From G958295935 sp965224235 (GTDB lineage Bacteria > Chloroflexota > Dehalococcoidia > Lucifugimonadales > Lucifugimonadaceae): DNA of 64,000 nt. Where the stretch lies: assembly GCA_965224235.1 (NCBI GenBank), contig CBDCYP010000002.1, positions 1,860,001-1,924,000 of the forward strand, given 5' to 3'. The notes beneath the pieces are model-generated. The model was not told where the DNA came from. It ran no database searches and worked only from the letters and a program-made list of their open reading frames with translations. Within the stretch, counting starts at the first letter, position 1; each line of letters begins with the position of its first letter. The position numbers and the translations under genes were made by a program. Positions 42,402 through 51,660 of this stretch are shown here, piece by piece.

Positions 42402-43304
42402 TCAAACGGCCAGCTTGCTGGCGAGAACCACGTTGTGTATCAGCATGGCGATGGTCATTGGCCCTACCCCTCCCGGCACTGGCGTAAGCGCAGACGCCAC
42501 TTTTGACACCTGATCGTGGTCCACGTCCCCGGCCAGTCGGTACCCGCGCCTTCTCGTTGGATCGTCGACACGGGATATCCCAACGTCGATAACAACTGCG
42601 CCGGGCTTCACCATGTCTCCGGTAATAGTGCCGGGCCTGCCCACGGCAGCCACCAGAATGTCCGCCTGCCGCGATTCGGCGGCGAGGTCGCGGGTACCGG
42701 TGTGGCAGACGGTAACAGTGGAGTTTGCGCCGCGACCCCGGCCGAGGAACAACGCGGCCAGCGGCAGCCCGACAATGTTGCTGCGCCCGCATATGACGAC
42801 CTTCGCGCCTGCGGTTTCGATCTGTTCCTCAATGAGCAACCGTTGTACACCGAGCGGTGTGGCCGGAACGAATCGAGGCGTTCCAGCCAGCAAGAGTCCT
42901 GCGTTTTCCGGATGCAGGCCATCGACGTCTTTTGACGGGAGGATCGTTCGGATGATCTCGTCTACATCGACGTGTCGAGGCAATGGCAACTGCACGAGGA
43001 TGCCGTGAAAACGGTCGTCCCTATTCAATTCGTTAACCTGCGCGATTATCGTGTCCTGGTAAGAGCTGGCCGGCAGACGGATAGTTTGGGACAAGACGCC
43101 GGCTTCTTTGCACGCTCGTTCCTTGCCGCGTACGTAGGAGTGGGAAGCGGGGTCGTCTCCGACGAGAATCACGCCAAGGCCTGGTGGCGAGGCGCCGCCA
43201 GAACGTCGGTTGGCTACCTCTGTGGCCAGTCCGGCCCTGACTCTTGCGCCGACGGCACTACCGTCGATCCGCCGGGCCCTCGATGTATTTTCGTGCTCGG
43301 TCAT
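42402..43304 (-). CDS. folD: Bifunctional methylenetetrahydrofolate dehydrogenase/cyclohydrolase
   Basis: A protein of 300 residues. Catalytic Tyr and Lys are in SYVRGKERACKEAGV (about 56-70). FHGILVQLPLP (about 98-108) and PSKDVDGLHPENAG follow. The NADP site is VVICGRSNIVGLPLAALFL (about 167-185), and PGGVGPMTIAML (about 273-284) closes the fold. It interconverts 5,10-methylene-THF and 10-formyl-THF in the cytosol. Methylene-THF feeds ThyX, encoded 3.7 kb away on the same strand. It is divergent from acpS, with a 72-base gap. Confidence 0.95.
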   Translation of the reverse strand: MTEHENTSRARRIDGSAVGARVRAGLATEVANRRSGGASPPGLGVILVGDDPASHSYVRGKERACKEAGVLSQTIRLPASSYQDTIIAQVNELNRDDRFHGILVQLPLPRHVDVDEIIRTILPSKDVDGLHPENAGLLLAGTPRFVPATPLGVQRLLIEEQIETAGAKVVICGRSNIVGLPLAALFLGRGRGANSTVTVCHTGTRDLAAESRQADILVAAVGRPGTITGDMVKPGAVVIDVGISRVDDPTRRRGYRLAGDVDHDQVSKVASALTPVPGGVGPMTIAMLIHNVVLASKLAV

Positions 43305-43376
43305 GGTTATTCGCGTTGGCCCCCGCCGTTCCTGACAGGCGGTCGATCTTACCGTTGTTTACCCGCAAAACGTATC

Positions 43377-43835
43377 ATGGCGAATGAACGTAACGGCCCG
43401 GCCAAGCCGGCCGAATGTCAGGCAGACGGTCAATGGAGCGCCTGGTCATTGATATACACAGGTATCGACCTTATAGAAATCAGCCGAATCGCAGAGGTGG
43501 CAAGACGTTACCCTAAGCGGTTCCTGGAGAAGATATACACGCCGGGTGAGCGGGCGTACAGCCGCGGCAGGGCGCCACAATTGGCGAGCAGGTTCGCTGC
43601 CAAGGAGGCCGTCATGAAAGCGCTGGGCACTGGGATCCGGGGCGTTGGCTGGCGTGAAATTGAGGTCGTCCGTCCCAGAGGACGTGCCCCCGAGATAGTT
43701 TTGCACGGCAGGGCGAAGGCGAAGGCCCTGGAAATCGGCATTGTCCGGATGGCGCTAAGCCTTTCCCACTCCAGAGACTATGCGGTGGCCTCCGTTGTAG
43801 CGATAACGGCCGGGATTGGGAATATGGAGAAATGA
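43377..43835 (+). CDS. acpS: Holo-[acyl-carrier-protein] synthase
   Basis: AcpS transfers 4'-phosphopantetheine from CoA to acyl carrier protein. Metal and CoA residues are visible: the Asp in YTGIDLIEISRIAEV, the Glu in FAAKEAVMKALGTG, and the late HSRDYAVASVVA strand. From the ATG at 43377 the protein is 152 residues with a 24-residue N-terminal tail. A TTG at 43449 would give the usual 128 residues and also has GGAG upstream, so the true start is open. Its stop overlaps the next start (ATGA). The CoA-biosynthesis genes follow in the same operon. Confidence 0.9.
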   Translation: MANERNGPAKPAECQADGQWSAWSLIYTGIDLIEISRIAEVARRYPKRFLEKIYTPGERAYSRGRAPQLASRFAAKEAVMKALGTGIRGVGWREIEVVRPRGRAPEIVLHGRAKAKALEIGIVRMALSLSHSRDYAVASVVAITAGIGNMEK

Positions 43836-45436
43836 AGGTGGTCACCGCCGCGCAGATGCGGGCGCTGGAGCAGGCTGCGGTTGTGGCCGGCGTGTCACTC
43901 GACGAGTTGATGGAAAACGCAGGCCGCGCGGTCGGAGACGAGGTCGCCGCCAGGCTCGCAAATGTCGCAGATTCCCGGGTAGTTGTCCTTATCGGACCAG
44001 GCAATAACGGTGGAGACGGTCTCGTTGCGGCGACGCGGCTGGCGCAACTGGGAGCAACGGTCAACGCATTCGTGGTTGCCGGCGGCGGTAATCCCGCAGG
44101 AAAAAGATCCGCCGCCGAGGCCGCCGGGGTTCAGGTAGAGCCAATCGCGGATGTATCCGGCGTTACCGCCCTGAGCGGGGCGTCGTCGTCGGCCGACGTT
44201 GTCATCGACGCCGTGTTAGGTACCGGAACGAGCCGTCCGATTGACGGGCCGCTCGGTAAGGCATTGGCCGCGGTTCAATGTGCCGGGGCGCCGGTGATTG
44301 CCGTGGATTTGCCGACCGGATTGAATGCCGACACGGGCCAACTCGATCCAAACGGGATTCGTGCAGACGTGACGCTGATGCTGGCCAACCCGAAGATTGG
44401 TCCCGTCATAACGGCAGGTAGCTGTCATTGCGGCGAAATCAAGGTCCTCGACATCGGTATTCCACCGGGACTCGACACAGGTCTGGAAGTCGAATGGCTC
44501 GACGCGCAACTTGCATCGTCCTTGCTGCCTTTGCGCCCGCCCGACTCCCATAAAGGCACGTTTGGGCGGGTGCTCATTGTCGCTGGATCCACTCAATATC
44601 CGGGAGCGGCGTTGCTGGCCACAAGCGCTGCCACGAGGAGTGGCACAGGGCTGGTCGAACTGGCAATCGAAGATAGTGTTTATGGGCTCGTGGTCGGCGC
44701 GATTCCGGAGGCGATATTTACACCGCTCGCAAAAAGTGAATCTAGCCAGATTGACCCCATTGCATCGGCTGGGCAGGTGATCGACCGCGCCTCGGCGGCA
44801 ACGTCGATTCTAATCGGGCCCGGCTTCGGAACGTCGGTTCAGAAATCGATCTTCACGCGAACCATCGGGGCACAGGCCAGAAACCTGCCCCCGTTAGTGG
44901 TCGATGCCGATGCCCTGAACATACTGGCCGGGACGTACAGGTGGTGGGCGACGTTTCCGGAATCCACGGTTATCACTCCGCATCCCGGTGAAATGGCGAG
45001 GCTACTCGGCCGGTCCACGCCGGAAGTACAAGAAGACCGTCTCGGTTCAGTGAAGCGTGCGGCTGAAGTATGGGGAGTGAACGTTGTATTGAAGGGCGCC
45101 GCCACATTGATCGCATCGCCCTGCGGCAGAGTGAGGGTCAGCCCGTTCGTCAACGCCGGTTTGGCCAAGGGCGGCACGGGCGATGTCTTGGCGGGCCTAA
45201 CCGCAGGCCTGATGGCTCAGATGCCGGACCGGCCATTCGACGTAGCGTCACTGGCCGTCTACGTTCAAGGCCTGGCCGGTGAAATCGCCCGTTCGTCCAA
45301 AGGAGAGGTCGCGATGCGCGCCAGTGACGTTATCGATGCCATTCCTGATGCGTTCATTGGAATGGCATCGACCCGCAGCGAGTCATTCAAGAGTGTGGGG
45401 CGCCGACGGGCCGGAACGTATAATTCAGACCCATGA
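43832..45436 (+). CDS. nnr: Bifunctional NAD(P)HX epimerase/ADP-dependent NAD(P)HX dehydratase
   Basis: A protein of 534 residues joining two repair enzymes. The N-terminal epimerase (about 1-215) has the start VTAAQMRALEQAAV and VLIGPGNNGGDGLVAATRLA. The C-terminal dehydratase (about 225-510) has HKGTFGRVLIVAGSTQYPGA, VVDADALNILAG, TVITPHPGEMARLLG and the phosphate loop NAGLAKGGTGDVLAGL. It restores NAD(P)H from its damaged hydrated form. Four-base overlaps with acpS upstream and coaX downstream mark one translationally coupled operon. Confidence 0.93.
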   Translation: MKVVTAAQMRALEQAAVVAGVSLDELMENAGRAVGDEVAARLANVADSRVVVLIGPGNNGGDGLVAATRLAQLGATVNAFVVAGGGNPAGKRSAAEAAGVQVEPIADVSGVTALSGASSSADVVIDAVLGTGTSRPIDGPLGKALAAVQCAGAPVIAVDLPTGLNADTGQLDPNGIRADVTLMLANPKIGPVITAGSCHCGEIKVLDIGIPPGLDTGLEVEWLDAQLASSLLPLRPPDSHKGTFGRVLIVAGSTQYPGAALLATSAATRSGTGLVELAIEDSVYGLVVGAIPEAIFTPLAKSESSQIDPIASAGQVIDRASAATSILIGPGFGTSVQKSIFTRTIGAQARNLPPLVVDADALNILAGTYRWWATFPESTVITPHPGEMARLLGRSTPEVQEDRLGSVKRAAEVWGVNVVLKGAATLIASPCGRVRVSPFVNAGLAKGGTGDVLAGLTAGLMAQMPDRPFDVASLAVYVQGLAGEIARSSKGEVAMRASDVIDAIPDAFIGMASTRSESFKSVGRRRAGTYNSDP

Positions 45437-46215
45437 GCACGCTGTTGGCAGTCGATATCGGCAACACTAACGTGACGATAGGCGCTTTTGAGGACGCAAA
45501 TCTTGCGGCGACTTGGCGCGTGTCTACTGATCGGCATCGAACTCGGGACGAGTACGAGTGGCTCCTCAGCGGCTTGCTGTCTGGAAAAAGCCTTGAACCC
45601 GCCAACCTGGGCGGAGTGGCCATGTGTTCGGTGGTCCCGCCGGTCACCGAATTGGTCCGTGAGGCGCTGGAAAACCTGACCGGTAAAGATGCGATTCTCG
45701 TCGGGCCTGGCATTCGCACCGGAATCCGTATCGATTACGATCGTGTGCAGGACGTCGGCGCCGACCGGGTTGTCGATGCCGTCGCCGCCCGCCGCCTGTA
45801 CTCCGGGACAATCATCGTTGTCGACTTTGGCACCGCGACGGTCTTCGACGCGATTACTGTGGACGGAGTTTACAAGGGAGGCGCGCTGGCGCCGGGCCTA
45901 TCGATGTCTGCCGAGGCTCTCTACGAAAGCACCTCCCAACTCCGCAGGGTGGACCTGGCCCCGCCGGAGAGGACCATTGGACGAAATACTACGGCCGCCA
46001 TTCAGTCGGGCCTCGTATACGGCCACATCGGCCTCGTTGAGGGAATGGTGAAGCGCTTTCGCATCGAACTGAACTGTGAAGCGCCGGGAGAATGCACCGT
46101 AGTCGCAACTGGCGGTCTCGCTTCGTTGTTGTCCGGCTTGACCGACGTGTTCGACTACGTGAATGAAGATCTGACGCTTGAGGGTTTGCGGTTCGTATAC
46201 GAAATGAACACCTGA
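45433..46215 (+). CDS. coaX: Type III pantothenate kinase
   Basis: A protein of 260 residues, normal for CoaX. Phosphate-1 motif LLAVDIGNTNVTIGAFE is at the N terminus. GADRVVDAVAARR (about 105-117) and the phosphate-2 motif VDFGTATVFDAI (about 130-141) follow, then KGGALAPGLSMSAEALYEST and the adenosine motif VATGGLASLL. It commits pantothenate to CoA and needs a monovalent cation, as known for the family. Overlaps the upstream stop by four bases. Confidence 0.95.
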   Translation: MSTLLAVDIGNTNVTIGAFEDANLAATWRVSTDRHRTRDEYEWLLSGLLSGKSLEPANLGGVAMCSVVPPVTELVREALENLTGKDAILVGPGIRTGIRIDYDRVQDVGADRVVDAVAARRLYSGTIIVVDFGTATVFDAITVDGVYKGGALAPGLSMSAEALYESTSQLRRVDLAPPERTIGRNTTAAIQSGLVYGHIGLVEGMVKRFRIELNCEAPGECTVVATGGLASLLSGLTDVFDYVNEDLTLEGLRFVYEMNT

Positions 46216-46285
46216 AACCCTTGCGCGGGTCGACATGCCCCTTCTCGCCGACTGAAAAACACAACAACGCCGATTTATTGTTAGG

Positions 46286-47527
46286 ATGGCCGGGCGAATG
46301 GCCAACGATCAGGTAAACGTCAAACCCTACCTGCCGCTCGCAGGCAAGAACGTCGTGCTGGGCGTAACGGGGAGCATAGCGGCGTACAAGGCTGCCGACC
46401 TCGCGAGCAAGTTGACGCAGACGGGCGCGCAGGTTGACGTGGTAATGACGTCCGGCGCGTTGGAGTTTGTCGGGCCCGCAACGTTCGAGGCGCTGACGCA
46501 CAGGCCGGTCACCGTCGGCCTGTTCGAATCGAATTCTGAACTGAACATCGACCATGTCGCGCTAGCTTTGCGCGCCGACGTCGTGGTCGTAGCTCCGGCG
46601 ACTGCCAACACCATAGCAAAGTTGGCGATCGGCCTCGCAGATGATCCTCTCGGCGCCACGGTGTTGGCCACAAGCGCGCCGCTGGTTATTGCGCCTGCGA
46701 TGGACGCTCACATGTGGTCGAGCAAGGCGACCGCATATAACGTGAAGACGTTGAAGTCCAAGGGCGTCAAGTTCGCCGGACCTGTCGAGGGCAGGCTTGC
46801 CTCCGGACTAGTCGGCAGCGGCCGCATGGCCGAACCGGTCGAGATTGTCGATCACGTGAGGTCCGCCCTTGCCGCGAACGGCGACTACTCAGGAAGGGCC
46901 GTGTTGGTTTCGGCCGGCGGGACTCGCGAGCCACTCGACCCCGTGCGTTACCTCGGCAACCGTTCGTCCGGCAAGATGGGTTACGCAGTGGCCGCAGCCG
47001 CACGAGACCGCGGGGCAGTGGTTACTCTGGTCGCCGGACCGGGCGCGTTGGCCGACCCTGTAGACGTAGACGTTCGGAGGGTGCAGACGGCGCTGGAGAT
47101 GAGAGAGTTGATCATTTCGTGCGCCCGCGCATCTGACCTCCTTGTGATGGCGGCAGCGGTCTCCGACTTCAGGCCAAAGTACCGGTCGGGCCAGAAAATC
47201 AAAAAAGACGCCGTCGCTTTGTGCGCTGTGGAGTTGGAGCAAAACCCAGATATCATTGCGGAGGCAATCGGACCCCGGCTCGTCAAGATCGCATTCGCGG
47301 CGGAGACGGGCGATCACGTAGCGAAGGCGCGCCCCAAAATCGAACAGAAAGGCGCTGCGTTCGTAGTCGCCAACGACGTCTCCGAAATGGGCAGCGGGTT
47401 CGAGTCCGACACGAATCGAGTTTCAATCGTCGGACCGGGGAGCAGGGAAGTCGAGCGCCTGCCGTTGATGGATAAGCTTGCGGTAGCCCATGCGGTGCTG
47501 GACCGGGCGCTTCCACTACTGATCTGA
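46286..47527 (+). CDS. coaBC: Bifunctional phosphopantothenoylcysteine decarboxylase/phosphopantothenate-cysteine ligase
   Basis: A protein of 413 residues. The CoaC flavodoxin-like half starts NVVLGVTGSIAAYKAADLAS, has the catalytic His in NIDHVALALRADVVV and the substrate motif PAMDAHMW, where the Asn of the classical PxMNxxMW is Asp. The flap motif GRLASGLVGSGRMAEP has Ser in place of Cys, a variant seen in other phyla. The CoaB half begins VLVSAGGTREPLDPVRYLGN. FVVANDVSEMGSGF comes late. It performs the second and third CoA steps after CoaX. An ATG at 46298 is an alternative start. Confidence 0.93.
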   Translation: MAGRMANDQVNVKPYLPLAGKNVVLGVTGSIAAYKAADLASKLTQTGAQVDVVMTSGALEFVGPATFEALTHRPVTVGLFESNSELNIDHVALALRADVVVVAPATANTIAKLAIGLADDPLGATVLATSAPLVIAPAMDAHMWSSKATAYNVKTLKSKGVKFAGPVEGRLASGLVGSGRMAEPVEIVDHVRSALAANGDYSGRAVLVSAGGTREPLDPVRYLGNRSSGKMGYAVAAAARDRGAVVTLVAGPGALADPVDVDVRRVQTALEMRELIISCARASDLLVMAAAVSDFRPKYRSGQKIKKDAVALCAVELEQNPDIIAEAIGPRLVKIAFAAETGDHVAKARPKIEQKGAAFVVANDVSEMGSGFESDTNRVSIVGPGSREVERLPLMDKLAVAHAVLDRALPLLI

Positions 47528-47665
47528 ACGATCTTCGGGCGATATGATTAACCTGACATCCATATGAAAGACCAATTCTCATTCTAGGGAACACACATAC
47601 AACCGCAGGCTGCGGGGCAAACTTGTAAGGCAATCAGGTTCATTGGAAGAAATGAGATCGCATCG

Positions 47666-47941
47666 ATGAAGATTTACTGGCAGGAGAAAAAACGAGGTCT
47701 CGACTTGCTGGTCGAGATGGACGACGGGGAAACCCACTCGGTTGGAGGAGTGCGAGTCACAAGACGCGGCATCGAAGCCTTGGCAAAGACCACCGGCTAC
47801 GATCCGGGCCGGGCCATTAAGGGGTTGGACAACGTCGAGGAGGGACGGGCGTTTGTGGAGCAATTCGAACCCTGGCGTGACTTCTTTCCGTATGAGGAAA
47901 TGCAGTTGGAACCGGACGTAAGGCCGTTGGAATCGAGTTGA
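47666..47941 (+). CDS. Small hypothetical protein
   Basis: A soluble, acidic protein of 91 residues without signal or membrane segment. MKIYWQEKKRGLDLLVEMDD begins with two likely strands, then GVRVTRRGIEALAKTTGYDPG looks helix-loop. It ends FEPWRDFFPYEEMQLEPDVR. The composition and codon use fit a real gene, but I do not recognise the family. It lies 138 bases after coaBC and may share its transcript. Confidence 0.55.
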   Translation: MKIYWQEKKRGLDLLVEMDDGETHSVGGVRVTRRGIEALAKTTGYDPGRAIKGLDNVEEGRAFVEQFEPWRDFFPYEEMQLEPDVRPLESS

Positions 47942-47984
47942 TCCTCCGAGGCAACAATGGATTGGGCATCCCCGGGGAGGTCTC

Positions 47985-48672
47985 TTGATCACCGTTGATA
48001 ATTGGATTCTCAAACAGTTGGCCCAATCCGATTCGGCAACGGTGCAAAACGCAGGGATTCTGGTACGAGGTTGCGCGCCGGCGGAGCACGACTACTCAGG
48101 AACGGCTCTCAAGCGCATGCTGCCGGAGTTCGGCACGCTCGTCGGATACGCCATGACCGCCGAACTAGTGCCGCTCCACGCTGACAGGATCGAAAAACGA
48201 CCTCCGCATCGACTACTACGATTCGCTGGCCCGGGCGAGTGCCCCAACGATTGCCGTATTGAAGGATGTAGACGAACCCGCTGGACGAGGCGCGATCATC
48301 GGCGACGGGATGTGTTACCAGATGCGGGCTTTGGGGTGCATCGGAGTCGTAGTCGATGGCAGCGCACGCGAGGCGCCGGGTATCAAGAACGCCGGGGGTT
48401 GGTCTGTGGGCGATGTCGCGTGTTCCCGGCCATCGGCCGTTCAAGACGATTCGCCACGACGCGCCCGTGACGATTGCCGGGCTACGGTATCCCAGGGCGA
48501 TCTGTTGGTTTGCGACGGTGACGGCGTAACCCGGGGTCTTGGGGATATTGCCGCCGATGTTGCCCGAAAGATCGTAGAGGTACGCAATGCCGAGTCTGGT
48601 ATGCGCCAGTACTTCCGATATCCTGAGTTCAATCCGGATTCCTGGGAGAGATGGAAGCGGGAGCAGGGTTAA
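47985..48672 (+). pseudogene. RraA-family aldolase/dimethylmenaquinone-methyltransferase-like gene with three frameshifts
   Basis: From TTG at 47985 (after GGGGAGG) the frame gives LAQSDSATVQNA and so on to about 48192. The continuation KNDLRIDYYDSLARASAPTI is one frame over, from the A5 run at 48193-48197. It runs through the RraA signature GDGMCYQMRALGCIGVVVDG (from about 48304) to the G5 run at 48394-48398. There the frame shifts again to read GLWAMSRVPGHRPFKTIRHD, then APVTIAGLRY. A third shift near 48491 restores QGDLLVCDGDGVTRGLG to the stop. Joined, it is a normal roughly 228-residue RraA-like protein. Either the gene is decayed or the short runs hold sequence errors. Confidence 0.75.
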
Positions 48673-48748
48673 CGCATCGGCGACGATGCAACCCCAACCC
48701 TGCCGATTCGTCTCTACGTCACGGCGGCTGTTCAGCCTCACCGGGTCG

Positions 48749-51463
48749 TTATGTCAGCGGTTTGATTTCGGCGACAAACGACGTATCGGACGCCTCAGGG
48801 AAGGGCGCTAACTGTGCGCTGGCAGCGCCGGATGCGCTCAACACATCGGAAAGGACCAACTCCAGTTGGCCTAACCGACGCTCGCCGGACTTGAACCGAA
48901 GCTCCGCCAGTGGTTTTCCGAGCCCTATCGAGCGCTCGGACTTTGCTTTCCGCACGGCGGCGATGGCGTCGCATGCCGAGCGGAACGATTCGCCGTCCGA
49001 TGGCGCTTCCACATGCTGAAGTTCCTGCTTCGTTGGCCAATCGGCGATGTGAACGGAGGGCACGCCCGTCTCCTTGGCGAAGACCCACGACCAGACTTCA
49101 TCTGCGATCGATGGCACATACGGCGCAAATAGCCGTATGCACACCGACAGCCCTAGCCGTAAGGTCGCGATTGCGGACGACTGGCCGGCAGGGTCTGCCT
49201 CGTCCCTGGCACGGCGTTTCGCCAATTCGATGTAGTTGTCGGTGAACGAGCCCCAGAAGAACGATTCGATGGTTTCAAGCGCCGCCGCAAACTCGAACTC
49301 CTCGAACGAACCGGTGGCCCAGTCGACCACTTCGCGCATCTCAGCCACAAAGCCCTTGTCGAGTTCGTTGGTAATGCTGCCGGCGGGCCCAGCCTGGGAT
49401 AGCACGAATTTGCTTGCGTTGTAGATCTTGGTGACCAGCCGTTTTCCGACGCGGAACACCTTTTCGTCGTGGATCGTGTCGGTGCCGAGTCGCGCACGCG
49501 CTGCCCAATATCGGACCGCGTCGGCGCCGTACTTGTCCAGCAGATCGACGGGAGTCACTACGTTGCCCTTGCTCTTGCTCATCTTCTTGCGGTCGGGGTC
49601 GACTACGAATCCGCTGATGACTACGTTTCGCCACGGTATGTCGTCGTGATGAAGCATCGCCTTGGCAATTGTGTAAAACGCCCACGTGCGGATAATGTCG
49701 TGCGCCTGCGGCCGCATGTCCATGGGAAACAGACGGTCCATCTGTTCATCGGGGTCGCCCCACCGCGCAACGATCTGGGGCGAGAGCGACGATGTAAACC
49801 AGGTGTCGAACACGTCCGGCTCGCCGGTGAATCCCCCCGGCCGGTCCCGCTCCGACTCACTGAAGCCGGGCGCTGAGTCTGTCATTGGGTCGACTGGCAA
49901 CCGGTCGGGGGGCGCGACGATGGGCGCCGCGTAGTCCCGATTGCCTGATTCGTCCAACGGGTACCAAACCGGAATCGGGACGCCGAAGTAGCGCTGCCGC
50001 CCAATTGACCAATCGGTGTTCAGGTTCTCGGTCCAATTCTCGTACCGCTTCTGCATGTACCGGGGCGACCAGCGAATGCGACGGCCCATTTCAGCGAGTT
50101 TGTCCTTCTTGTCCAGCAGCCTGACGAACCACTGCCGCGACGTGAGGTACTCAAGTGGACTGTCGCCTTTTTCGTAGTAACGGACGACCTGTTGCGTCGG
50201 CCGGGGATCTCTGATGAGCGGGGCCCTGCCGCCGGCAGCGGAGTTGCTCGGATCCGCCAGCATCTCCGTCATCTCGCGACGCGCCGAGGTAACACGCTTG
50301 CCGACAAGGCGGGCATAGTTTGCGTTTGCGGTATCCGGACGCGCGCTGTCCCATCCTTGTTGGCCAAAGGTGCGGTCGAGGATGCGTCCGTCGTGCCCGA
50401 TCATGTGCCTGAGTTGAAGTCCTTCGGCACGCCACCATTCAACGTCCGTCTGGTCGCCAAACGTGCAGACCATCAACACGCCTGTGCCCTTTTCGGGGTC
50501 CGCCAACTCGCTGGGAAAGATGGGAACCGGCGCAAAAAACGCGGGAGTCATGGCCGTCTTGCCGAATAGCTCCCGGAAACGGGAATCGTCTGGATGGGCG
50601 GTCACGCCAACACACGCAGCGAGCAGTTCTGGCCGCGTGGTCGATATGGTAAACGCCCCGCCGCCTGCAACCCCAAACTCCAGGTCGTAGAAGGCGCTGG
50701 TGCGTTCGCGGTCCTCGACCTCGGCCTGGGCGACGGCAGTACGGAAGTCGACATCCCACATCGTTGGGGCTTCATCCTGAAATATGTGCCCCTTGTCGTA
50801 GAGGTCACGGAAGCTGCGCTGAGCGATTCGGCGGCAGCGCTCATCGATAGTGGCGTACTCCTCCGACCAATCGATCGACAACCCAAGGCGTTGCCACAGG
50901 TCCTTGAATACCAACTCATCCTGTGCAGTGACGATCTGGCACAGTTCGATGAAGTTCTGGCGGGAAATGGAGATCGGCCGGCCGGTGTTCTTTCGGTTTC
51001 CGACCGGTTCCACCTCCAGATCGGGGTCATAGGGGATCCCGGGCTCTGCGCGTACGTTGAAGTAGTTCTGGACACGCCGTTCCGTCGGCAGCCCGTTGTC
51101 ATCCCATCCCATGGGGTAGGCGATGTTCCAGCCGTTCATGCGCTTGTGGCGAACAATCAGGTCCTGGTGCGTGTACGAAAACACGTGCCCAACGTGCAGG
51201 GAACCGCTCACGGTCGGTGGGGGCGAGTCGACTACGAAAGACTTTTCCCGCGGCTGAAGCCGGTCGCGGGCGGATATCCCCAACTCCTGCCATCGCAACT
51301 GCCACCGCTTTTCCATCGCGGCGATGTCCAGATTCCGAGGCAGTGTGTCGAAGTCGATCGAATTAACCGGGTCGGTCAATTTGCCTGTCCTTTTTTCCGT
51401 CAAATGCGACCTTCGCACAACCAGGCGAGGGTAGGCCCGGTCGCCGCGGGTGGCGTCGTTCAC
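48749..51463 (-). CDS. valS: Valyl-tRNA synthetase
   Basis: A class I synthetase of 904 residues. The HIGH region is PPPTVSGSLHVGHVFSYTHQ, followed by YPMGWDDNGLPTERRVQNYF, which is diagnostic of the actinobacterial/Chloroflexi-type ValS. The editing domain lies about 215-420. KMSKS appears as DPDRKKMSKSKGNVVTPVDL. The anticodon-binding domain ends without the long C-terminal coiled-coil of E. coli ValS. The GTG at 51463 gives about 35 residues before the conserved core; a later start is possible. It is 197 bases downstream of the histidine-kinase gene on the same strand. Confidence 0.93.
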   Translation of the reverse strand: MNDATRGDRAYPRLVVRRSHLTEKRTGKLTDPVNSIDFDTLPRNLDIAAMEKRWQLRWQELGISARDRLQPREKSFVVDSPPPTVSGSLHVGHVFSYTHQDLIVRHKRMNGWNIAYPMGWDDNGLPTERRVQNYFNVRAEPGIPYDPDLEVEPVGNRKNTGRPISISRQNFIELCQIVTAQDELVFKDLWQRLGLSIDWSEEYATIDERCRRIAQRSFRDLYDKGHIFQDEAPTMWDVDFRTAVAQAEVEDRERTSAFYDLEFGVAGGGAFTISTTRPELLAACVGVTAHPDDSRFRELFGKTAMTPAFFAPVPIFPSELADPEKGTGVLMVCTFGDQTDVEWWRAEGLQLRHMIGHDGRILDRTFGQQGWDSARPDTANANYARLVGKRVTSARREMTEMLADPSNSAAGGRAPLIRDPRPTQQVVRYYEKGDSPLEYLTSRQWFVRLLDKKDKLAEMGRRIRWSPRYMQKRYENWTENLNTDWSIGRQRYFGVPIPVWYPLDESGNRDYAAPIVAPPDRLPVDPMTDSAPGFSESERDRPGGFTGEPDVFDTWFTSSLSPQIVARWGDPDEQMDRLFPMDMRPQAHDIIRTWAFYTIAKAMLHHDDIPWRNVVISGFVVDPDRKKMSKSKGNVVTPVDLLDKYGADAVRYWAARARLGTDTIHDEKVFRVGKRLVTKIYNASKFVLSQAGPAGSITNELDKGFVAEMREVVDWATGSFEEFEFAAALETIESFFWGSFTDNYIELAKRRARDEADPAGQSSAIATLRLGLSVCIRLFAPYVPSIADEVWSWVFAKETGVPSVHIADWPTKQELQHVEAPSDGESFRSACDAIAAVRKAKSERSIGLGKPLAELRFKSGERRLGQLELVLSDVLSASGAASAQLAPFPEASDTSFVAEIKPLT

Positions 51464-51660
51464 CAGGGCGCCCCGTCACTATCATCCTAACGTGCCCTCG
51501 TTTGCCGTGAGCAGACTTTTTGGCGAGTACAGGTATCGCGTACTTGCCGTTGCCTGAATTCGACAACGATTGCCCGGTCTCCTCGCGGACAACGGAATGC
51601 CCGCGGGTGATTCACAGGCCCGAACGACAGTTGTGCCGCCAAAGGTTATGCAACAGGCCC

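Noticed and set aside
42972..43376. Upstream extension of the acpS frame
   Set aside because: It overlaps folD on the opposite strand and adds about 135 residues absent from the AcpS family.
50594..51490. Plus-strand frame of 298 codons opposite valS
   Set aside because: It is the antisense of the highly conserved N-terminal half of valS; no start signal or family resemblance.
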